Below are positions 1 through 5,837 of a DNA stretch of 6,302 nt, in pieces; position 1 is the stretch's first letter, and each line of letters begins with the position of its first letter. Under the pieces are notes generated by a model, which did no database searches, was not told the origin of the DNA, and saw nothing but the letters and a program-made list of their open reading frames with translations. The DNA is from Candidatus Fibrimonadales bacterium (lineage in GTDB: Bacteria; Fibrobacterota; Fibrobacteria; Fibrobacterales; Fibrobacteraceae), in the NCBI GenBank assembly GCA_009788135.1, contig WQSA01000002.1, positions 1-6,302 on the forward strand, written 5' to 3'. The position numbers and the translations under genes were made by a program.

Positions 1-2166
1 AATAAAAGCGAAATTCTTGCGGAACGCCATAATGTTCTGGAAAATGAACACGATGCCCTGAGCGAAAATTTGGACTTCCTTTTGGATCAAAGAATGGAAG
101 CCATCAGCGAAAAAACTCGCTGGGAGTCCAGGCTGGAAGCTTTGCAAAGCGTAAGCGAAAACTTGGAAAATCTGGAAGGCAACAAATGGCTCCTAAACCA
201 GAGCGTTGCAGAAGGAGCGGTTTTGCTTTCAAATCAAACAGAAGTTTTGGATAGCAGATACGCAGCTCTCGCTGAGTTTTGCCTTGGTTCCAGCGTGCAT
301 GCTCTTTTAATGCAAAATCAGGAATCCGTTCTGGCTTGCGCCCGGGCTTTGAGCGGTGAAAATCCAGGCAGAGCTTTGCTCGCATGGAAAGTTGATTATA
401 CACCCATGCATGAGCCTGATGCAACTCCATTAACCGACCTTGTAAAATGCAGCGCAAACTCATTGCTGTCAAAATATTTTCTGGTGAAAGATTTGGAAAC
501 CGCTGCTCGTCTCGCTCAAAAATATGCGGGCAAAGACCTGTGGTTTTGCACAGAAGACTGCCAGGCTGTAAGCTCAGAAGGCTTGGCCAAGGTTGGCAAG
601 GAAACAAAAGACAGTTTCGGAATATTGCAGCAGAATGCGGAGATTAAAAATCTGAAAACGGAAATAGATTCCGTAAGCGAAAAAATAAATTCAATAGATA
701 AGCAAGTAGCCGACGTAAGAAATAAACAGCAAGAGCTTTCCGCCGAGCTTTCAAATATCGCGGAAGAAAAGCGTCATGTTGAGGCTGTTGCAATAAAAGC
801 TAATTCAGAAGTGGAAATAACAAAAGCGAATATCTCGGCGCTCAAAGCTCAAAAAGAAAAATCTGAGCAGGATATTTCGCTCTTTGAAAATCGCCTAAAA
901 GAATTGCAAAACTCAAAGGCTTCGGATTCGGAGCTGAGTACCGCAGAGCTTGAGCTTGAGCAGGCAGAGCGCGAGTTTGAGCGAGTGGACGGTGAGCTTG
1001 CAGAGCAGGAGAGAATGCTCAGAAACCAAGAGGAAGTCGTAGCCGAGCTTGCTGGTTCCTTGAATGCGAGCAAATCCAAATTATCGGAAAAAGAAAATCG
1101 CTTGCTTTCAGTCAAGGAACAGATAAAAGCAAAGAACAACGCTCTTGCTTTGCGCAACGAAGAGTTTGCTGGCATAAGCGGGAAAAAAGATTTTTTGCAA
1201 AGGGAGCTTGAGGACAAGGCGGTCTCAATAGAGAGCTTGCAGGGCAAGCTCTCCGAGAAAGAGAACCTGCGAGACGCAGCTCAAGAGAAATACACTGTAA
1301 TGGCTGGCGATATAGAGGAATGGCGAGCCGAGGTTCGCGAAATAAACCGTTCTCTGCTGGAGAAAGCGAAGAATGCCAACGATTTGGAGCTTGCAATGAA
1401 AGATTCCTCAACGCTCTTGGACAGAATGAGGGAGAGGATATTTCAGGAACATGAATTCGATTTGGAAAAGGAGCCTGCAGAGCAAGGTTTCGCCCCCGTG
1501 CAAATAGATGAGCGGGATGCCAATATTGAAATGCACGAGCTGCGCGAAAAGATAAAGGCTATAGGCCCAGTCAATGCTACCGCCGCAGAAGATTTTGAAG
1601 CAGAAAAGGAAAGGATGCTTGCTATACAGGCTCAGTACGACGATTTGCAAAAGGCAAAACGAAGCTTGGAAGTAGCTATGGGAAGGCTGGACATAGTGGC
1701 TCGGGACCGCTTTTTGGATACTTTTTACAAAATACAACGGAATTTCCAGGATGTATTTTCGAGCCTCATGCCTGGGGGTGAGGCTCTGCTCTCAATGCAA
1801 AGCGACTTGGATCCCCTTGAAACCGACATAGAGATAAACGCTCGCCCCCCTGGCAAAAAAATGATGGGGGTCAAGATTTTATCGGATGGGGAAAAGGCTT
1901 TGACTGCCACCTCCCTGTTATTCGCCCTTTACATGGTAAAACCATCGCCCTATTGCATACTGGACGAAATTGACGGCCCCCTTGACGATGCCAACATTGG
2001 GCGCTTTATGGGGCTTTTGCGCCGTTTTAGCCATCAAACCCAGTTTGTGGTAATTACCCACAACAAAAGAACCATGGCAGCCTCAGATAAACTTTACGGG
2101 GTAACTCAGGAAATAAAGGGCATAAGCAAGGTTGGTTCTGTGCGTTTGGAAGATATAAATGGTTAA
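1..2166 (+). CDS. smc: Chromosome segregation protein SMC, C-terminal part (5' end outside window)
   Basis: SMC is a cytoplasmic ABC-type ATPase that dimerises through a hinge, works with ScpA/ScpB and organises and segregates the chromosome. The reading frame is open from base 1, giving 721 codons before TAA. Bacterial SMCs are about 1150-1200 aa, so roughly the first 450 residues, including Walker A, lie upstream. An internal TTG at position 70 is not the start. In order: the end of the first coiled coil (about 1-210); a hinge (about 217-610, with YAALAEFCLGSSVHALL and DLVKCSANSLLSKYFLV); a long Glu/Lys/Leu-rich returning coiled coil (about 620-1540); and the C-terminal head lobe, with LREKIKAIGPVN near 1540, PPGKKM, signature LSDGEKALTA at 1879, Walker B CILDEID at 1954, D-loop PLDDAN and the H-loop VVITHNKRTM. 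Odd points: the signature has Asp where Gly is usual (codon GAT, 1885-1887), and the hinge lacks the usual glycine-rich GG-TGG segment. No convincing terminator follows. Family identity is very secure. Confidence 0.96.
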   Translation, partial: NKSEILAERHNVLENEHDALSENLDFLLDQRMEAISEKTRWESRLEALQSVSENLENLEGNKWLLNQSVAEGAVLLSNQTEVLDSRYAALAEFCLGSSVHALLMQNQESVLACARALSGENPGRALLAWKVDYTPMHEPDATPLTDLVKCSANSLLSKYFLVKDLETAARLAQKYAGKDLWFCTEDCQAVSSEGLAKVGKETKDSFGILQQNAEIKNLKTEIDSVSEKINSIDKQVADVRNKQQELSAELSNIAEEKRHVEAVAIKANSEVEITKANISALKAQKEKSEQDISLFENRLKELQNSKASDSELSTAELELEQAEREFERVDGELAEQERMLRNQEEVVAELAGSLNASKSKLSEKENRLLSVKEQIKAKNNALALRNEEFAGISGKKDFLQRELEDKAVSIESLQGKLSEKENLRDAAQEKYTVMAGDIEEWRAEVREINRSLLEKAKNANDLELAMKDSSTLLDRMRERIFQEHEFDLEKEPAEQGFAPVQIDERDANIEMHELREKIKAIGPVNATAAEDFEAEKERMLAIQAQYDDLQKAKRSLEVAMGRLDIVARDRFLDTFYKIQRNFQDVFSSLMPGGEALLSMQSDLDPLETDIEINARPPGKKMMGVKILSDGEKALTATSLLFALYMVKPSPYCILDEIDGPLDDANIGRFMGLLRRFSHQTQFVVITHNKRTMAASDKLYGVTQEIKGISKVGSVRLEDING

Positions 2167-2203
2167 AAATCGGAAATATTGAAGTTTTTTTTTGAAATAA
2201 CCC

Positions 2204-2232
2204 TTTACAAGGTCTCTTTTTTTTTCTATATT
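2204..2232 (+). promoter_or_regulatory. Sigma70-like promoter of the outer-membrane protein gene
   Basis: A -35 element TTTACA (2204-2209) and a -10 element TATATT (2227-2232) are separated by exactly 17 bases, the optimal spacing. Each matches the consensus at five of six positions. The predicted start is near 2239, leaving a leader of about 25 nt with GGAG (2254-2257) 7 nt before the ATG at 2265. Two runs of nine T flank the -35: 2185-2193, at the position of an UP element, and 2217-2225, abutting the -10 region. This indicates a strong promoter, as expected for an abundant envelope protein. The promoter call rests on motif and spacing only. Confidence 0.75.
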
Positions 2233-2264
2233 AGGCATATAACTACCTTTAATGGAGATGTTAA

Positions 2265-3560
2265 ATGAAAACTTTGCGTTTCGCTGTTGCCGCGGTAGCC
2301 CTATTGGGTAGCGTATCTGCTTTTGCAACCAATGCTCGTGTAGAGTCTATGGGAAAGAAGTCTACGTTCATAATGGATGATATTTCCATTTTTGACAATG
2401 CGGCTAATATTAGTCTGTATCCTAACTTCTTGATAGGCGAGCTGGGTACCTATACTTCCAATCAAGTTAAACCGGGTGAAAACCAAGATCCTAACGATCC
2501 ATGGTTTGGCGGCATTTTCTCGCTAGACATAGGCGGCGGCAACTCTCTCTCCATTGCAGGTGCTCTAAACCGCAAAGAAGAAAGGCTGTTGAGATTCTTT
2601 CCAGAAGTAATAATTAATGCTGATGGAACTTCAGTTCCTGCCCCACAGCCAGCAACGAACTTTGATGGCTTTTTAGGCGCGAACTTCAATAACAAAGCGA
2701 TTGGCTTGCATATATATTTTGCGCACCAAGACGGTTTGGATGGCGATAGCAGAATAACCGGCGATGCATTTGTCTCTGCATTGCAGTTGGACGGCGGTAT
2801 AAATTTTGAAATTTCAAGCGATTACTCTATAGAAATTGCTGGCGGCATGGCTCGTCTTCAATATGGCCCGACAGACCGCACTCTTTTTGACAGCGATTTG
2901 CTTTCTTACTTTGCGCATGGTCGTTTCTTCTCCAGAGTGCAAGCTATAAACGGACATTTGATTCCAGTGGCTCATTTCCGCAGCATTAATGCTCCTGGCC
3001 GCGAAGAATTTGACGTTGGCGGCGGTATGGGCGTTGACGCAGCTTTTGATAGAGGCTTCTTCTGGCTTGGCCTTGATTTGTTTTATAATAAGCAGAAAGC
3101 TGGTAGCAGCTGGAAGGTTGAATCATTTCGCGGAAAAAATGTGAATACATTCTATGACTATGAAGATGGCATTAGCTGGGGTTCAGGCGAGGTAGCTCGC
3201 TTGTGGCAGTTTGGCGGCACGATTAGCTTTGGCATTGAAAGAAACATTTGGTGGGATTGGTTTGTTATTCGCGTTGGCGGTCAGAAAACCGTTGCCTATG
3301 CTGATTACAAAGCTAGCAAAGATAATGAAAAGAGTATATTGTGCCCTTCAGCAGTTGGCTGCTACGAGGACGGAAATTATTTTGTGACCAATCCAGTTAA
3401 TGATGGCACAAGAGATGATAATGTAGGTTTCGGCATAGGAATCAACATTGAAGAGAAATTGAAAATTGATGCGACTGTTGCTGAAGACATTGTATTCCGC
3501 AATCCCTTCCAGGGCCCAGGTCGTTTGATGAGCAGAGTTTCTGCTACCTATTCGTTCTAA
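2265..3560 (+). CDS. Secreted outer-membrane beta-barrel-like protein, function unknown
   Basis: The 431-aa product starts with a clear Sec signal peptide: MK-T-LR n-region, hydrophobic AVAAVALLG core, and predicted cleavage after A19-F-A21. The mature start, NARVESMGKKSTFIMDD with -IFDNAANISLYPN, resembles the 'MG..-DD-F-NPA' opening seen in FadL/PorV-type and other FCB outer-membrane barrels. The body alternates polar and aromatic/hydrophobic residues with Gly-rich turns (SLDIGGGNSLSIAGAL, FDVGGGMGVDAAF), and the chain ends in RVSATYSF. A terminal Phe is the classic signal for insertion by the BAM machinery. The only two Cys in the mature chain, C360 and C366, are six residues apart and could form a small disulfide loop outside the membrane. 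The start is fixed by GGAG at 7 nt and by the signal peptide. The gene has its own promoter, and the next gene starts one base after its stop. I do not recognise a specific function or ligand; barrel topology is inferred from pattern. Confidence 0.85.
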   Translation: MKTLRFAVAAVALLGSVSAFATNARVESMGKKSTFIMDDISIFDNAANISLYPNFLIGELGTYTSNQVKPGENQDPNDPWFGGIFSLDIGGGNSLSIAGALNRKEERLLRFFPEVIINADGTSVPAPQPATNFDGFLGANFNNKAIGLHIYFAHQDGLDGDSRITGDAFVSALQLDGGINFEISSDYSIEIAGGMARLQYGPTDRTLFDSDLLSYFAHGRFFSRVQAINGHLIPVAHFRSINAPGREEFDVGGGMGVDAAFDRGFFWLGLDLFYNKQKAGSSWKVESFRGKNVNTFYDYEDGISWGSGEVARLWQFGGTISFGIERNIWWDWFVIRVGGQKTVAYADYKASKDNEKSILCPSAVGCYEDGNYFVTNPVNDGTRDDNVGFGIGINIEEKLKIDATVAEDIVFRNPFQGPGRLMSRVSATYSF

Positions 3561-3561
3561 A

Positions 3562-3918
3562 ATGAATAGTATAGGTAAATGGGGTATGATTGCAATCATG
3601 CCCTTTTTTTTTATTTCCTGCGCTGACCCTCCGTTCAAAATACATGAACGCTTGGATGCTACTTTGCAGGGCGATTTGAAGAGCATGGTCGCTCAGGTAA
3701 TCAAAGGTTCAAATAAGGCCAATGTTTTGGATACTCCTTATTTCGTAATCAAAGATTTGAGGGAATTTAGCGGCGATACGGCAAAGATTTATGCGGCTTA
3801 CGCAGAGGTTGATTTCTATTATTTCAAAGATATAAAAATAGCCGAAAAACGCAAATACCGTTACAGCTCAAATTGGCATTACTGGGACAGGTATTTTAAG
3901 GAATGGTTTTATTATTGA
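3562..3918 (+). CDS. Small predicted lipoprotein, function unknown
   Basis: The product is 118 aa. Its N-terminus has a Lys at position 6, the hydrophobic stretch MIAIMPFFFIS and a lipobox-like F-I-S-C with Cys20 as the predicted lipidation site, so the mature protein would be about 99 residues and membrane-anchored. Phe at -3 of the lipobox is less common than Leu but tolerated. The mature part is mixed polar, and the last 21 residues are extremely aromatic: 6 Tyr, 3 Trp and 2 Phe, with several Lys/Arg. The ATG is one base after the upstream TAA and has no Shine-Dalgarno sequence, so translation is probably coupled to the outer-membrane protein. Later in-frame ATGs (3586, 3598) would remove the positive charge and shorten the signal peptide, so 3562 is preferred. 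Its first codons form the terminator hairpin, so expression should be well below that of the upstream gene. I recognise no family. A role as partner of the upstream barrel is inferred from linkage only. Confidence 0.75.
   Translation: MNSIGKWGMIAIMPFFFISCADPPFKIHERLDATLQGDLKSMVAQVIKGSNKANVLDTPYFVIKDLREFSGDTAKIYAAYAEVDFYYFKDIKIAEKRKYRYSSNWHYWDRYFKEWFYY
3582..3612 (+). terminator. Rho-independent terminator/attenuator inside the lipoprotein start
   Basis: Left arm GGGTATGAT (3582-3590) pairs with ATCATGCCC (3595-3603) with only one G-U wobble. The loop is TGCA, and the inverted repeat continues to the centre. An uninterrupted run of nine T (3604-3612) follows directly. This is a textbook intrinsic terminator, 21 nt after the stop codon of the outer-membrane protein gene. 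It lies wholly within the coding sequence of the following lipoprotein, whose residues 8-17 it encodes; the T run is three Phe codons. It probably ends most transcripts of the upstream gene and lets a fraction through. Confidence 0.85.
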
Positions 3919-3922
3919 ATTG

Positions 3923-3933
3923 TTTACTATATT
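3923..3933 (+). promoter_or_regulatory. Candidate -10 region for the sugar transporter gene
   Basis: TTTACTATATT contains a -10-like TATATT (3928-3933). It lies exactly as far from its ATG (38 nt, first base to first base) as the TATATT of the outer-membrane protein promoter does from its own. The same TTTWCTATATTW word also precedes exbD. No good -35 is seen at 16-18 bases upstream, which falls in the end of the lipoprotein gene (around GGTTTT). A 5-bp inverted repeat, TTGTT (3920-3924) and AACAA (3934-3938), brackets the -10 and could be an operator or chance. Without it, the transporter would depend on readthrough from the lipoprotein gene. Confidence 0.5.
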
Positions 3934-3965
3934 AACAAGGTAAGTTTTTATACGAGAGGTCAATC

Positions 3966-5429
3966 ATGGCTCAAAAGGAATACTCCGTAGGCTATGCGCT
4001 ATTTATAGCCTGCACCGCTGCCATAGGTGGCTTTTTGTTCGGTTTCGATACATCTGTTATAAATGGAACGCTGGATGCTCTGCGGTTTAAGCTTGGCGCA
4101 AACGATGCGCAGCTTGGGCTTGCGGCTGCTATAGCGGTTTTGGGTGCAGCGGCTGGAGCTTTCTTTGCTGGAACTTTGGCGGACAAATTCGGGCGCCGCA
4201 AGGTTATGATGGCGGCTGGTTTTATCTTTTTCATAAGCTCTGTGGGTGCAGGCTGGCCATATTTTTTAGCTGCTATTGGCGTGCCCGAAAAGCATATGAT
4301 TGAATTTATTTTTTGGCGAGTTTTCGGCGGCATTGGCATTGGCGCTGCAAGCATTATTGTTCCGGCGTACATTGCGGAAATTGCTCCGGCGCCTTTGCGG
4401 GGCAGACTTGCAAGTATGCAGCAATTCGCTATAGTTATAGGTATTTTTTCTGCTTTGCTCTCTAATTACATGCTCGGTTCCATTGCCGGCGGCGGTGCTG
4501 CTATTATAAATGACGAGCGCATAATTACGGGCGTAACTGCAATTGGCCGTTTTGAAACATGGCAGTGGATGTTCTGGATTGAATGCATTCCGGCAGCTCT
4601 TTATGGTTTTATGGTTTTGTTTATTCCCGAAAGCCCTCGCTATCTTGTTGCTCGCAAACAGCCTGAAAAAGCCGGCGAAATTTTAGGCAAAATTCTTTCG
4701 CCGAGCATTGTTGCGCAAAAGATACAGGATATTAAAAACAGTTTGCGTTCCGAGGTTGCCCCGAAGTTCAGCGATTTGCTGGAAAAAGTTGCCGGCAAAA
4801 CTCGCTTAACTCCAATCGTTTGGGTTGGAATAGGCATTGCGGCGCTTCAGCAGTTTGTTGGCATAAATGTGATTTTTTATTATGGCAATGTCCTTTGGCA
4901 GTCCGTAGGCTTCACTCAGCAAGATGCCATGATGACAAGCGTTATCACTTCTGCTGTGAATATTGGCGGTACGATAATAGCGATAATTTTTGTGGATAAG
5001 CTTGGCCGCAAGCCTTTGCTTTTAGCGGGTTCTTTGGGCATGTTCACCACGCTTGGCATTTTAGCGTTTATTTTTGGCAGCGCCGGTTTGGATGCGCACG
5101 GCAATCCGGAGATTCATGGAGCAACGGCATACACAGCGGTTATATCTGCAAATCTTTATGTTGTATGCTTTGCTTTTTCCTGGGGTCCGGTGTGCTGGAT
5201 TTTGCTAGGCGAGATGTTCAACAACAGAATTCGTGGCGCAGCGCTCGCTTTGGGCGGTTTGTCGCAATGGGTTTCCAACTTTGCCATATCTAGCACGTTC
5301 CCGCTTTTGTTGGCAAAGATAGGTTTGGGCGGAGCTTATGGCATCTACTGCTTCTTTGCATTTGTGAGCATATTCTTTGTGCTGTCAAAGGTAAGGGAAA
5401 CAAAAGGAAAGGAATTGGAAGATATGTAA
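3966..5429 (+). CDS. Sugar porter family MFS transporter (XylE/GLUT-like sugar:H+ symporter)
   Basis: This is a 12-helix inner-membrane transporter of the major facilitator superfamily, sugar porter family, predicted to import a hexose or pentose with protons. All family landmarks are present: GGFLFGFDTSVINGTL (21-36), ADKFGRRK (72-79), PAYIAEIAPAPLRGRL (133-148), PESPRYL (221-227), QQFVGIN (295-301), VDKLGRKP (343-350), GPVCWILLGEMF (407-418), RG (423-424) and ETKGKELE (478-485). Counterparts of the XylE sugar-binding residues are visible: Q153, Q295, Q296, N301, W411, Q434 and W435. D28, R118 and E206 match XylE D27, R133 and E206; the Asp is linked to proton coupling and is Asn in uniporter GLUT1, so symport is likely. 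At 487 aa the length is normal and the gene looks intact. The start is supported by AGAGGT (3955-3960), 5 nt before ATG. The exact sugar cannot be read from sequence; the GPVCW segment is closest to XylE among proteins I know. Confidence 0.93.
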   Translation: MAQKEYSVGYALFIACTAAIGGFLFGFDTSVINGTLDALRFKLGANDAQLGLAAAIAVLGAAAGAFFAGTLADKFGRRKVMMAAGFIFFISSVGAGWPYFLAAIGVPEKHMIEFIFWRVFGGIGIGAASIIVPAYIAEIAPAPLRGRLASMQQFAIVIGIFSALLSNYMLGSIAGGGAAIINDERIITGVTAIGRFETWQWMFWIECIPAALYGFMVLFIPESPRYLVARKQPEKAGEILGKILSPSIVAQKIQDIKNSLRSEVAPKFSDLLEKVAGKTRLTPIVWVGIGIAALQQFVGINVIFYYGNVLWQSVGFTQQDAMMTSVITSAVNIGGTIIAIIFVDKLGRKPLLLAGSLGMFTTLGILAFIFGSAGLDAHGNPEIHGATAYTAVISANLYVVCFAFSWGPVCWILLGEMFNNRIRGAALALGGLSQWVSNFAISSTFPLLLAKIGLGGAYGIYCFFAFVSIFFVLSKVRETKGKELEDM

Positions 5430-5439
5430 TTATTCTTCC
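5417..5439. terminator. Weak hairpin across the convergent stop codons
   Basis: GGAAGA (5417-5422) pairs with TCTTCC (5434-5439). Two further A-T pairs are possible if one T is bulged. The hairpin covers the abutting stop codons of the transporter (5427-5429) and of exbD (5430-5432). T-rich but interrupted tracts follow on each strand (TTATTC on +, AATTCCTTTCCTTTTG on -). It could serve both convergent genes as a bidirectional terminator. The stem is short and there is no clean T run, so this is only a candidate. Confidence 0.3.
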
Positions 5440-5837
5440 TTATTCGCTGCGATTGAAACCTTTTTTACCTTAGCGGCGTTGCATTCGTCCAAGACATCTA
5501 CGATTTTGCCGCTGGGGGCTTCTCTGTCTGCCACGATGACTGCGGCTCTGTCTGGTTTTTCTGCTACCATGCGCTGCAAAATCATGCGCAAGGCTCGCAA
5601 ATCTACTTGGCCTTCGTTTATGTGAATTGTGCCTTCGCGGCTTATGCCAATTAGAATGCTTTCCCGCGCGAGTTCCTGAGCAGAGCTGGCTTTTGGTTTA
5701 TTCACGTCTATGCCTGTTTCCCGGACAAAAGAGCTTGTAACTATGAAAAAGATTAGCAGAATGAACACCATGTCAAGCATAGGCGCAATGTCTATGCTCG
5801 GGCCATCTTTGCTTTTATTTCTTTTTACGAATGACAT
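5430..5837 (-). CDS. exbD: ExbD/TolR family biopolymer transport protein
   Basis: ExbD/TolR proteins are single-span inner-membrane subunits. With ExbB/TolQ they form a proton-driven motor that energises TonB-dependent outer-membrane uptake or the Tol-Pal system. The 135-aa product has the expected plan: a basic cytoplasmic N-terminus (MSFVKRNKSK), then IDIAPMLDMVFILLIFFIVTSSF with the proton-carrying Asp at position 22 (equivalent to ExbD D25/TolR D23), one helix at about 20-37, and a periplasmic domain (about 40-130) with the usual LIGISREGTIHINEGQVDL and VIVADREAPSGKIVDVLDECNAAKVKKVSIA. The length is normal. No ATG, GTG or TTG lies upstream in frame before a stop at 5874-5876, so the start is secure despite no Shine-Dalgarno sequence. 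No exbB/tolQ or tonB gene lies beside it: the preceding gene is methyltransferase-like and the following one is a convergent sugar transporter. ExbD and TolR cannot be separated from this sequence alone. Confidence 0.92.
   Translation of the reverse strand: MSFVKRNKSKDGPSIDIAPMLDMVFILLIFFIVTSSFVRETGIDVNKPKASSAQELARESILIGISREGTIHINEGQVDLRALRMILQRMVAEKPDRAAVIVADREAPSGKIVDVLDECNAAKVKKVSIAANKEE

Noticed and set aside
104..607. 167-codon minus-strand open frame
   Set aside because: It lies antisense to the SMC hinge, whose protein match is clear; the composition is unlike a real protein and no start signals are seen.
849..1737. Several minus-strand open frames opposite the SMC coiled coil
   Set aside because: Ser/Phe-rich translations are the expected shadow of Glu/Lys/Leu-rich coiled-coil codons.
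70..2166. Treating the TTG at 70 as the SMC start
   Set aside because: The frame is open from base 1 with coiled-coil sequence, and an SMC without its N-terminal head would be non-functional; the gene simply begins upstream.
2181..2193. T9 run as a terminator for smc
   Set aside because: No stem-forming sequence precedes it.
3348..3686. 112-codon minus-strand frame across the barrel-lipoprotein junction
   Set aside because: It is antisense to two supported genes and crosses the terminator hairpin; it has no recognisable protein features.
3992..4372. 126-codon minus-strand frame opposite the transporter
   Set aside because: Ala/Pro/Lys-rich translation is a shadow of Gly/Ala-rich membrane-helix codons; the transporter on the plus strand is certain.
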